Assembly: GCA_015059305.1 (NCBI GenBank)
Contig: SVAQ01000002.1
Coordinates: 62,001-126,000, forward strand
Direction: 5' to 3'
DNA length: 64,000 nt
From: Bacillota bacterium
Lineage (GTDB): Bacteria > Bacillota_I > Bacilli_A > RF39 > UBA660
Position numbers and translations under genes: made by a program. The notes under the pieces are model-generated. The model made no database searches. It saw only the letters and a list, made by a program, of their open reading frames with translations, and was not told the origin of the DNA. Positions 11,072 through 23,599 of the stretch are shown piece by piece; positions within the stretch are counted from its first letter, which is position 1; each line of letters begins with the position of its first letter.

Positions 11072-11113
11072 AATGGTGATTAGAGTATAATTACTCTAAT
11101 CACCATTTTTTTA
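11072..11113 (+). terminator. Intrinsic terminator before tape measure
   Basis: A perfect 16-bp stem (11072-11087 with 11092-11107, loop TAAT) is followed by a T run. It lies between the chaperone and the tape measure. Confidence 0.9.
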
Positions 11114-11164
11114 TTTTGCAAAGTAAAAAATATATAAATAATATTAGAGAGAAAGGAGTAAAAT

Positions 11165-14100
11165 ATGTCAAAAAATTTAAATGTTGCTTTAAATTTTACG
11201 GCCAATACTTCTCAGGCCAAGACGTAGATTTAGGAACTATCTAATCTATTGACAAAAGTTGCTTATGGCAATGATATTAAAGTTAGTAGTGATTCTATTA
11301 AAGCTGCTTCTTAGGCTGCAAAAGATTTAGCCTTTCATTTAGGATAGGCATATAATAAAAATACTGGAAATTATGATTTAAGTAAATTAAATGCAAGTTT
11401 ATAGAAATCTAATTAGAATATTTCGGCATTGTCTGCGGAATTAGTAAAAGCAGGTACAACTGGTTAGCAAGCATTTATTAAATTGGCACAAGCAATTTCT
11501 ACTGCTGATTAGCCAGTTTTAAAAGTTAATAAGCATTTATCTGAAATGTGGATTACTTTAAAAAATACTGCTAGATGGCAGGTTTCTTCAAGTTTTCTAC
11601 ATGGATTACAAGGTTCTATTTAGACAGCTTATTACTATGCTCAAGATTTAAATGAATCTTTAAATGATATTAGAATTGTTACAAGTGCAAGTGCAGATGA
11701 AATGGCAGTATTTGCGGAGAAAGCTAATAAAGCTGCAAAAGCGCTAGGAACCACAACTACAAGATATACTGATGCAGCATTAATTTACTATCAACAGGGT
11801 TTAGCAGATAGAGAAGTTCAATAGAGAACTGATACTACTGTAAAAATGGCAAATGTAACAGGTGAAAATGCAGAAGATGTTTCATCATATATGACTGCAA
11901 TTTGGAACAACTTTGATGATGGTAGTAAGTCATTAGAATATTTTGCAGATGTAATTACTAAACTCGGAGCAGAAACTGCAGCTAGTTCAGCAGAAATTGC
12001 AAATGGTTTAGAAAAGTTTGCAGCAGTTGGTAGTACAATTGGTTTAAGCTATGAATATGCAACAGCAGCATTAACTACAATTATTGATAAAACTCGTCAA
12101 AGCGAAGATGTTGTTGGTACAGCATTAAAAACAATTTTTGCTCGTATTCAAGGTCTAAAAATGGGTGAAGAAACAGAAGACGGTTTAGATTTAAATAAAT
12201 ATTCTTCAGCTCTTGCGCAATATGGTATTGAAATTTTTGATGCCAATAGAAATCTAAGAGATATGGATGAAATTTTAGATGATATGGGCGAAAAATGGGG
12301 AATGTTAAATCGTGCGCAAAAAGTAGGTTTAGCGCAAACTGTAGCTGGTATTCGTCAATATAATCAATTAGTATCTCTTATGGATAATTGGGATGCTATG
12401 CAAAAAAATCTTGGTAGAGCAATGGGTGCATCTGGTTCTCTTGATGAACAAGCAGATATTTATGCTGAATCTTGGGAGGCTGCAAGCAATAGAGTTAGAG
12501 CATCTTTAGAAGCAATTTATTCAGATATGATTGATGATGAATTTTTCATAGATGTTTATAATCAACTTGCGGATCTTATTGATGGAGTAGATAATTTTAT
12601 TGATAGTATTGGAGGAATGAAGACTGTCTTATTAGGACTTGGAACTGTTGTTCTTAGTATGGCAAAGACAAAGATTGGTCCTGCATTACAAGATTTAGCT
12701 TTAAATGTTAAAGTTATGACAGGTGGCGCACAAGCGGCATATAATAAAATTAATGATGAAACTATCAATACAATTGATGGAATTAAAGGAAGCACAAATT
12801 TTGATAAAATATAGAAACAAGAATTAATTAATGCGCAACAATTAATTCAGGTAAAAAATCAACTAAATATAGTTAATAAAAATTTAAGTGATTCTGAAAG
12901 AGCTTAGGCTGAAATGGCCATTGAAGGATTATAGTTATAGCATCAAGAAGTTCTTGAATTAATAAAAAGAGAAGAAGAACTTAGACAGTAGATTCAAGAA
13001 AATGCTGAATAGGGCTTTAAATTTTCTGATAAAAGAATTAATCAAGCAGCCAACTAGGAAAGAGAATATCTTAATAATTCAAATAGAACAGCCTCACAAG
13101 AAGTATATGAAGCAACTTTTGATGCTTAGATTGTTGCAGCAGATGCTTTAGAAATTAATTTAAAATCTTTAACTGAAAAATGGTATTTATATCAGGAAGC
13201 TCAAGAAAGTGCAAAGTTAAAAGGTTCAGATTTATTTGCAGGAACTATAAATTCTTTAAATACTCTTTCAACTGATTTATAGAATCAAAAAATGAATACG
13301 AGGGAAGTAATTTCTTCAATAGATATATATGCCGCTTCATTACCAGAAACAATAACTAATACACAAAGATTTTAGGAAACTTTAGAAAAAATTAATTCTT
13401 CAGGTAATAATAGGAATAGACTTTTTAATAATATTTAGGAATTAATAAAAATAATTAATAAGGCAGAAATAGCAACAGAAGATTTAGATGCTACTTTAAT
13501 TTCAGTGGGTGTAAAACCAGAAACATTAAGAGAAGCAAAGAAAAAACTTAAAGAATTAAAAGACCAAGGATTAACAACAGAAGAAGCCATAGCACGAATT
13601 CAAACAACTATGGATAGTATTAAGCCTGTTCATATAGTAAAAACAGCAGAAGCATTAACTGCTTTTGCCGCTGGATTAGGTTCTGTTGCAATGCTTGCTT
13701 CAAGTATTAAATCTGCTTGGGATACATTAAATAATCCAGAAGTTAGTGGTTTAGAAAAAGCAATTTCTTTAATGATGACACTTTCAATGATGTCTTCTAG
13801 TATTATTGGATTAGCTAATAATATAAAAACATTGACTGCTTCTGAATTAGCGTTAAATGCAGCTATGAAGTTAAGAAGTAATTCTGAGCAAAAGAATGCT
13901 ATTGCTTAGATAGCTACCATAGCTTTAACTAATAAATCTAATAGAGAAAAACAAAAAGCAGTAATTTTAGAAGCGTTAACTACATTAAGAATAAATGAAG
14001 AAACTAAAGCTAAACTTGCAAATGAAATTATTACTAAAGGTTGGACTAAAGCTACAAGAGCTCAAATAGCGGCAAACATTGGCTTACAATTATCTATGTG

Positions 14101-17100
14101 GCAAATTACTCTTATTCTCGCCGCAGTAGCTGCTGCTATTGGATTAGTAATTGGTTTAATTAATGCTCATAAAAATAAAATTAATTTCTTTAGAGAAGAT
14201 TATGAAAAGACTAAAAATACTTTAGATGCAGTTACAGATAGTTTTGAAAACATCAAAAGCGCAATTGAAGATGTTGAAAATACTATGGATAACCTCGGTG
14301 ATAAATATTCAGAATTAGAAAAATTAACCAAAGGTACGGCTGAATGGAGAACTAAATTACAAGAAATTAATCAAGAAGTTCAAGATATTGCTGATGAATA
14401 TAATTTAATTGAAGGTAAAGATTATTTTAGAAATTCTGAAGGCGTTAAAGTATTCACCCCTGAAGGCGAAGCCAAAATAAAAGCGGAAAATGAACGTCGA
14501 ATGGTTGAAGGTTCTTTAGCAGTTAGTAGCGCAGATTATGAAGTTAAAGAAGCTGAAACTAAAGCTTTAAAAGAAGAAATACTTTATGAAGAAAAATATA
14601 AAAGTAATGGCTAGAATCTAACTGAAACTGAAATAGAAGATTTATTAGCTACTTTAAAATTAAAGCCTTCATTAACATTAGAGAGTGCTAAAGATTTAGA
14701 AAAAGCAGGTATAAGTTCAAGTGTAGCAGAACAAATTGCATCAAATAAAGAATTATAGGAAGCAATATTAAAATTAAGAAATGCAACGGAAGAAAATACT
14801 GAAGCTTATGAGGGTCAATTAGAAGATTCTATTTTACAAAATTCAGCAATTAGTAGTTTTGTTTATGGTGAAGAAAATAATATTGATAAAGAATATCGAA
14901 GTGATTTAATTAATCAAATTTCTGAAGATGTAAAAGCATAGGCTGATGAAGCAATTGCTTCAAGATCTATTTCTGATGGAACTAGTATTGACCAAGCTAT
15001 TAACGACTATATGGAAGCATATGGTATTGTTAAAGATGGTAGTAAGTATTATAAAGAAAATGAAGATGGAACTGCTAATAAAGAAGAAGAGGTTTCAAAT
15101 GTAGAAGATTCTGCTATTAGGTGGAAAGAAACTGCTATTGCAATAAAGAAAGCTGAAACTGAGCTTGGAAAATATCAAAAAGCTGTTTAGAAAAGTAAAG
15201 ATGTTTGGGCGAAAGCAAAAACTTTATAGGCAGGACCTTGGAAAGAATTAAAAGAAGCAATTTCTGATGCAACTGAAGAAACTTATGACAATATCCGCGC
15301 GTCAGAAGGTTATAATACAGTTAAAACTACTCTAGTAGATATGCTTGATTTAAGTGAAAAACAAGCAGAAGCTTTAGATGTTAATACAATTAAACGAAAT
15401 CTTGATTTAATTGATTAGGCAATTAATGGAAACGCAGATTCTTTAAATGAATTAAAGTAGAAGTTTAAAGGAATAGAAAAAGATTAGCCAGAAATATTAT
15501 TTGATTTAGGATTAATTGAAAATCCAGAAGATCAAATAGAGCCTGAAATACAGAGTGTTCTTGATTAGTTAGATGCATAGTTAGAAGGCATAAATCTTGA
15601 TGCTTCAGTAGATTTATCTAATTTATACCCTCAATTAGAAGAGATGGTAAAAAATGGTAAAATGTCCGCTGAAAAACTACAAGAGTATCTCACTATGCGA
15701 GGCTTTGAAGGAATGCAATTAGAACCTATTTATGAAGAAATTTAGGTTAGTGGTTTTGTTAATTTTATTAATGGTAAAGGATGGAAGCGAACTACTGAAA
15801 GATAGTTCATGGGTTTTAAAGCACCTGATGGTGGAATTATTCGTAACGCTTATAGTAGCACAACAAATCTTGAAACTGAAGATACTATTATTGCTGAATC
15901 TCAATTAAATGATGATGATGGTATTAATACAGATAAAACAAAAGATAACGGTGATTTAAAAGATAAAAAACGCTTAAAAGATGAAAAAGAACGTTATCAT
16001 GTTATTAGAGAATAGATTGAATCATTAAATAAAGAATATGATAGATTAAGTGCTGCTAAAGATAGAGCTTGGGGCGCAGATAGAGTTGCTTTAATTCAAT
16101 CTGAAAGAGAACAAGTTGAAAAATTAATTGAATCTCAAGACGAATATTTAAGATAGATTAATAATAACTTATTACAAGACTAGGCAAATATTGCTCATTA
16201 TGGTGCGGAATTTGATGAATATGGCAATATTACTAATTATGATGCAATAGTCGAAAAATAGGTTGTTAAATTTAATAAAAGCAGAACTGAAAAAGCTGAA
16301 AAAGAATATGAAAAATTTGTAGAAATTTTAAAACAATATGAAGAAACATTAGATTTAAAAGCTGATGAAGAACAAGAAAAACTTAATCTTTTATATCAAC
16401 AACAAGATTTAAATTATGAAGATTTAACTTATCGAGTTAATTTAAAATTAGAATTAAATGATGATAAATTAAAAGAATTAGATTATTATTTTAATAAAAT
16501 AGAAGATGATGTTTATAAAGCTGCTGAAGGCTTTGCTTTATTAAATTAGAAAGTAAGCACAACTGAAGATGCATTAGCAATTCACGAAAGTGCAACACAA
16601 GAATTAACTGAATTATATAAAGCAGGAAAAATATCCTAGGCTGATTATATAGAAGGTATTAAAGAACATAGAGATGCTGTTTATGATAATTTAGAAGCAT
16701 TACAAGATTATGAAAAATAGTTAAAAGAGTTTTATGGTGAAACATTAAAAAAAGCATAGGATGAATTAGATAAATATACTAGCAGATTTGATGATTTAAG
16801 TAATGCATTAGAACATTATAAAAATATTCTTGAATTAACAGGCCAAGAGGAAGATTATGCTAGAATGGGTGAAATTTTAAGTGGTTCTGCTAAAGTTGCA
16901 AAAGATAGAATGGATACTTCTGCTCAATGGTATGAAGTTCAAAAACAAAATCTTGCAGATTTAGAAGCAGAATATGAACGCACCCATAGTGAAACCATTA
17001 AAATAGCATTAGATGCATAGCGTGAAGCAACATCTAAAGCTTATGATGAAATGTTATCTGATGCAGAAGAATATGCAAAAGCTCTTAATGAAATTTATGA

Positions 17101-18883
17101 AAATGAAATGGCTAAATTAGCTGAAACATTAAATAAAACATTAACTGGCGGACTTGGTTTTGATAGATTAAAAGAATCTATGTAGAATATTTCTGAAATT
17201 CAAGATGAATATTTAACTAAAACAAATCAAGTTTATGAAGCAAATAAATTATTAAACAATATTAGTAATGATATTAATAAAACTAATAATACTGCCTCTA
17301 AACAAAGATTAAATGCTTTTTCACAAGAAATTGAAAAATTAAAGCAAAAAGATAAATTAAGTAACCTTGAATTAGAAATTGCACAAGCTAAATATAAACA
17401 ATTACAAGCACAAATTGCCCTTGAAGAAGCTCAAAATGCAAAATCTACTGTTAGATTATCAAGAGATAATGAAGGTAATTATGGTTATATCTATACTTCA
17501 GATGAAGAAGCAGTAAGTAGTGCTGAGCAAGAGTTAATGGATGCTGAAAATAATTTATACAATATTAGATTAAATGCAGCTAATGAATATACTCAAAAAG
17601 CAATTCAAGCAAGAGAAGAACTATATCAAAAATTAACAGAAATTGATTAGAGATATGAAGAAGGCACTGATGAATGGAAAGAAGCTAGAGCGGCTGCGCA
17701 ACAAGAATATTATGATAAAATTAATGCTTATACTGATTTATATAATATAGCTCAAGAAGAAGATTCTAGAATCTTCCAAGATGCTTGGTCTTCTGCTTAT
17801 AGTAAAATTATTAATGATGGCGGAGCATGGAAAACTGCAGTTGAGACATACACTGCAGCTGCAGATGTAGCATTCTAGAATTGGCAAACTTCAATGTCTT
17901 CTGTTACTAAATTAGCAGGAGATGATTTAGTAACTCTTCAAGGAAAAGTAAAAGATGTAACTACTGAAAGTGAAAATCTTAGAAATGAAGTTAAGAATAA
18001 TGTAATTCCGACTTTAAAAGAAAAAATTGAAAAAGTTAAAGAAGAAATCACAGAAAATGCAAAACTTATTGATTCTCTTGACTCTGTATAGACTAAATAT
18101 GAAAATTTATGCACTACTTTATAGGCAACAATTACTGAATATGAAGGATTAGAAACTGCTGCTTTAGACGCATTTAAAGCAATGTCTAAAGTTACAGGTG
18201 CGCAGGGTAAAGTACCAGATGCGGACTTTTCAGACTATGTTGATGATAATGGCGATGATGATTATAAAGCTCAAGACATTAAATCAAGTACTCAGGAAAA
18301 TAAAACTACAACATCAAACACTTAGCAAAATACAACTAAATGGGTTGAAATAGGTGATTTAGATAAAAAAAGATATACTTTTACAGATTATTTGGGAAAA
18401 ACTTATGTTAAATATGGCTTCTTTACGGGAGAATATTATCCTGAAGATGCAATTAAAATTATGGAAGGCAAAGCTTATGTTAAAGAAGGAACTATTAAAT
18501 ATTCTAGCATAGTAGATGGCGCTTTAACAAAAGCAAAAGCATTGGGAACTGTGACTGCTTCTTATGATACAGGTGGATATACTGGTGAATGGGGTCCAGA
18601 AGGAAAATTAGCAATGCTTCACGAAAAAGAAATAGTTCTTAATAAGAAAGACAGCGCTAATATTCTTAAAGTAGTAGAAATTGTTAGAACAATGATAGAT
18701 GCTAATGCCGCAAATGCGGGAATGGGTGTCCTTCATTCTCCTGGAATAAATACTCAAAATCAAAATCTTGAACAAACAGTTACTATTACTGCTGAGTTCC
18801 CTAATGCTACTGATCATAATGAAATTGAATTAGCATTTGATTCATTAATAAATCGTGCAACGCAATATGCAAATCGTAAATAA
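11165..18883 (+). CDS. Tape measure protein
   Basis: A 2572-residue protein read through several dozen TAG codons (Gln) from ATG after AAAGGAG to TAA. The N-terminal part (SSFLHGLQGSIQ and the region around ATTRYTDAALIYYQQG, then KTIFARIQGLKMGE) is the conserved tape-measure core; hydrophobic segments occur near residues 820-880 and 978-1000 (LILAAVAAAIGLVIGLI). Long coiled coils fill the middle. The C-terminus has the family motif DTGGYTGEWGPEGKLAMLHE. It sets tail length; with this size the tail should be very long. Standard-code reading would break it into unconnected pieces. Confidence 0.9.
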
Positions 18884-18890
18884 AATTAAT

Positions 18891-18924
18891 GGGTAGGACA
18901 GAAATGTTCTACCCTATTTTTTAT
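18891..18924 (+). terminator. Intrinsic terminator after tape measure
   Basis: A 10-bp stem with one G-T pair (18891-18900 with 18905-18914, loop GAAA) is followed by a T-rich tract. Confidence 0.85.
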
Positions 18925-18941
18925 TGGGTAGATATAAAAAA

Positions 18942-18970
18942 TTGACTAATCAAAAAAATTATGATATAAT
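18942..18970 (+). promoter_or_regulatory. Sigma-70/sigma-A type promoter with extended -10
   Basis: TTGACT (18942-18947), a 17-base spacer and TATAAT (18965-18970), preceded by TGA as extended -10. It lies directly after the tape-measure terminator and 31 bases before the next start, restarting transcription of the tail-tip genes. Confidence 0.9.
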
Positions 18971-19001
18971 AGAAAATAAGGAGAGAAAGGAGGTTACTTG
19001 A

Positions 19002-22000
19002 ATGGCATAGAAAGATTATGCTGATATACTTTGTTAGGCTGTTGATGAAATAGTTACTAAAAAACTTGAAGGAATTAGTTTTGATAAAACAATAAATTGT
19101 ATCATTATAGATGATACAAAAGCAAAAGATGGATAGTATAAAGTAACTGATGGTTCAACAAAGTTTTATGCATACTCTGCTTCAACAGATTATAAAGAAA
19201 ATGATGCTGTTTATGTAACAGTGCCAAATGGTGATTTTAATAATCAAAAAATAATTATTGGTAAATAGGTTACTAATAATACTTCACCATTTTTATTTAC
19301 AACTCCGTTTGATACAATCGTAGATGTATCAACAAATTTAATAAATGATAAAAATACAGAAGGATATTTGCGCGCAAATGATCCCGCAGAAACGCAAGTT
19401 TTATTATGGGAAAAAGATTTTACTGCAAGTAATCAAGATATAGCAGGTTTTACAAGACTTGGACTTCAAGGATAGTTTCGCTCTTGGCTTGATAGTTTTA
19501 AATGTATAAGTGGTAATTATGGATATAAATTAATTCTTCATTGTAAAGAAGAAGTAGTTAAAACAGAAGAAAATAATTATGATTTAGCTATTAAAAAACT
19601 TGAAGAATTAATTGATGAAGGTAAAGAATATTTTGATTCTGATATAAGAAATTATATTGAAATATCATGTGCTATTACTACTATTCCTTGGGATGATTAT
19701 TATGAAGAAGGATATAATTATAAAATATCTGATATTTTGTCTATTCTTCAATCTCAAAGAATTGAGTTAAGTTATGCACAATATGAATTATTTTTATCTT
19801 CTTCACAAGATATGTATGGTAATCCATATAATTTTGAAAGTTATTATCAACAAGAAAAAGTATTTGATATATCTACTATAAAAGAAATTCAAAAAATGGA
19901 ATTATATTTTTATCAAGAATCACAAAGTTTTATTGATAAAGATGAAAAACAAGTTCCACATAATGATGACTTTGGGAATCCTTTACTTCCTAATTTATTT
20001 ACAAAAGATGCTTATATATGTTTAGGATACGATATAGCAAGTTTTGATAATGATTAGGCAAATATATATTGTTTAGATTCAAATACTTACAGTGACTATT
20101 ATTTATTAGAAGATAATGAAAAACATATTATTTTAAGATGGATACATTAGTTTGATGATGGTCGAATAAAATCTATTTCTGACACAACTGATTTATAGTA
20201 CGAAATAAGATGGTATCAGTATCAGTTAGGAGCACCTTCTGCAGATGAATATTCTGGTGTTTATTGGAAAAGATTAGATGGTAATAATTTCTACTATACT
20301 TTTAAACCAGATATTAAAAAAGAACAAGAACAAATTAAAGTAATTATTTTATTTAATAATAAAGTAATTCGTAGTAATATTTTAACTTTTACAAATGAAA
20401 AAGAAGTTATAAATGAAGCAACAAGTCAATTTTTACAAGGGTTAAATATATGGTGTAAAGATAATACTTATGGTAATTATTATATATATGATCCAGGTAA
20501 TAAGATGCTTGAAGAATATGATGTAAAACAAGCCAGAGAATTAGTTGCTTTATTTTCAACCAAAGCAGGTTTAACAACCTCAGAGCAAGAAAGTTCTATA
20601 TTAACAGAAGCAACCAGTATTACATGGACTTTTCCAACTATAAATACAATGCTTGAAGTGTATGATATAGATTATAGTGTGCCTTATCCAAATAAAGATG
20701 CTTCATAGTTTACTGTTTGCGCGCCAAGAGGCATGACAGCAGCGTAGGGATATGCTACTTTTAAAGATGGTAGTTTACATACTTTAAAATACTAGCTAAA
20801 TGATAAAGATAAAACTGAAATTGTTTATGATCATCTTGCAAAAGTAATTATGATTACTCGATATGGTGATACAAATAATGCAGAAGCAATAAATCCTTAT
20901 CAATTATATTTTATTAAAAAAGATTATATTCAATCTTACGCTAATAATGTAATTTAGTGTTCTATCATAAAAAATCACACTGACTATTTCACATCTAAAA
21001 CATTTTATTTTGGATAGTCTGGAACAACAGGAACTGATGTTACTTTAAAGATATATATAGATCCAGCCGATACATTCGCATTAACAAAAGATGCGGATGG
21101 AGATACTATTCATTGTAAAGCATTATTATTTGATTCTCATAATAAAGAAATTGATCCAAATAATAGCACTGAATATGTTGATATAAAATATGAGTGGAGC
21201 TGGTTTGATTATAAATATGATGATGCTACGGATAAATATATTGCAGTAGAAATTTAGCCATATGTGGGTAGTTTAGATGATACTGTAAATGCCGATTCAG
21301 CAAATCAAATTATTAAAAATAAAAAATGGTTTACCAATGATAAAGGCGAGATAGTATTATAGGATTTTACAACTTATTATTCTAATAATTGTCGAAATGA
21401 AATAGCTATTTCCGCAAATGAAAAATTAAATATGAATCACTTCTTAATTTTACAATGCACTGTAAAAGGATGGGGTGATTATGATTTAACAACGTATAAA
21501 CCAATAGCAATTAGACTAGGTGAAACATATTCATATACTGACACCGCAAATGAAGTAATCTATCTTACTTCTGGATATCCTAAATATTATACTGGAAAAT
21601 GGAAAATACATTTACAAGACGTAGATAATAATTAGGATGGCTATGAAGATGAATATACTGAAGGGCAGTGGAAGATTTTTAATCCTTATAATGAAAATAC
21701 TAATTACATTGGTAGTATAAAGGATAATGCTCTTTAGCCTATTGGAATTTATATGGATAATGTTCATCAATATGGTGTATAGTATTATGATGAAAATAAT
21801 CAAATTGTTTGGACTTAGCCAGTTATTTGTATGTCAAATAATTATCCTTCTGGAACATTAAATAAATGGCCTGGAAAAGAAATTGAAATAAATCAAGAAA
21901 ATGGTTATATTCTTGCTCCGGCTATTGCAGCTGGAAAAAAGAATAGTGATGATAATACTTTTAGCGGCGTAATGCTCGGAGATTGGCATGGAGATCCTGG

Positions 22001-23030
22001 TGGTGTAAATGCTTTCATTGGAGATTAGACTGGTATATATGGTTTTCATCATGGAATGATTTCTTATGCTTTTATGGAAAATGGAACTGCTTTTATTGGG
22101 AAAGCAGGAAGAGGTCGTATTTATATTGATGGGGATAAAAGCACTATTTAGAGTGAAGGATATAATTTAGGTCATGGCATTTTAATGGATTTGGATGATA
22201 ATATTTTCCATATGAAAAATGGTCCTGGTGGAATATATTTAAATGCAAATAATGATTTAGAAATAAATTTTGCTAATAAATATGGAGATTCTTTATTCTA
22301 TATAAATAATGATACCGATAATTATTATTTATAGTCAAGTGATTATGGAAACATTGATGAAAAAGGAAATAAACTTGGTATAAAAATAGACTTAGCGAAG
22401 GGTAGAATTGATGCTTTTGATTTTATTATTGAAGCTAAAGGTAGCCAAGGAGGCTATATAAAAATAGATAGTACCGATGGTAGTATAGTATCAACATGGG
22501 GCACTATTGGTGGATTTACTATTACTGATCACAGTATTTTTTCAGGAGCATTTAACACACCTGCAGATTTTACAGCTGCAGAAGCAATAAAAATTTGGGA
22601 TGCAAAAACTTATTGGGGTGCAAGCACTCATGATGCATCAACATATGACTTTAGATTAGGTAATAGCTTTTTTTATAATGGTGCTGCAAGAGATAATAAA
22701 GGTAAATTATATTTAGCATCTAATTTATATAGCTATGAAGCTGGAGATAAAGATATAACGAGTTCTAGTGGACTTGATGAAGCAGCTTTTATTTTTGGAG
22801 TAAATACAGATAGCAATTTATAGATAGGTAGTTCACATAGTCCTTGGTATGATGATGTAAATATATATGCTGGAAAAAGAAAAGATAATACAAAAGTATG
22901 GATTCATTTAATACCAGACCCAGATGCTGAAAATTCTTCCTCTTACGCTTTAAAAATAAGTAAAGATGAATTATGGGTTCAAGGCATTGATGCTTCTAAT
23001 TAGCATGGTATTTATGCTCGTTTTGGTTAA
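19002..23030 (+). CDS. Large tail-tip/minor structural protein
   Basis: A 1342-residue protein with a GAAAGGAGG site. TAG is already the third codon, so no product is possible without recoding. The body is beta-rich with Ig-like stretches (for example VDIKYEWSWFDYKYDD). The last ~350 residues contain Gly/Asn-rich repeated strands (GIYGFHHGM, GTAFIGKAGRGRIYID, GSIVSTWGTIGGFTITD), like the C-terminal part of minor structural proteins that form tail-tip platforms. It is the first gene after the tape measure. A more exact role cannot be read. Confidence 0.6.
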
Positions 23031-23047
23031 AAATAGGAGAAAAAGGA

Positions 23048-23425
23048 ATGTTAAAGATTTTAACAAATGAAGAGATTTATTTTATTAATAAATAGTTAAA
23101 TAAAACTTTTGAAAATAGTCAATAGTATTTACCAGCAAAGGTAAACTTTTATATATAGAAAAATAAAAAGAAAATTGCGGATCTTGCGAATGAGATTGAA
23201 TAGGCTAGAGCGCAAATTATTAAAAATTTTGGTAGTCCATCAGAAGAAAATGATGATAAATATTTTATTCCAAAAGATAAAATACAAGAAGCACAAAATG
23301 AATTAAAGGATTTATTAGATATTAAACAAGAAATTGAAATATTTTTAATATCTATTAATGATATAGAAAATTTACATTTTACACTTCCGCAAATGGAAGC
23401 ATTAATGTTTATGATTGAAGAGTGA
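23048..23425 (+). CDS. Small helical virion-cluster protein
   Basis: A 125-residue, mostly helical protein after AAAAGGA. Four TAG codons fall in the first 60 residues, so the frame is hidden under the standard code. It ends at TGA. Coiled-coil character (EIEQARAQIIKNFG, QEAQNELKDLLDIKQEIE). No family recognised; the place between tail-tip genes suggests a small virion or assembly factor. Confidence 0.55.
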
Positions 23426-23438
23426 AAGGAGAATAACA

Positions 23439-23594
23439 ATGACACAAGAACAAATTACTCAATTTATTAGAATTTATAATACTCTTTGTACTATTTCAAC
23501 AAAGGGTGAAGATACTTTAATTATGGGTGATTGTCTTCGCGCAATGCAAGCACTTGCGCAAGAATTAACTCCAATTGAAGAAAAAGGAGAATAA
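23439..23594 (+). CDS. Very small tail-module protein
   Basis: A 51-residue protein with a good GAAAGGAG site 8 bases before ATG and a TAA end. It begins MTQEQITQFIRIYNTL and ends in an acidic tail. It fits exactly between two real genes with short spacing, which is the main support. Function unknown. Confidence 0.55.
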   Translation: MTQEQITQFIRIYNTLCTISTKGEDTLIMGDCLRAMQALAQELTPIEEKGE

Positions 23595-23599
23595 TTAAA

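Noticed and set aside
8877..11165. Programmed frameshift between two tail chaperone frames
   Set aside because: The chaperone ends cleanly before a strong terminator and no overlapping second frame follows.
7097..18883. Many short broken reading frames that could be called pseudogenes
   Set aside because: All breaks are TAG only, never TAA or TGA, and joined products match known families; recoding explains them.
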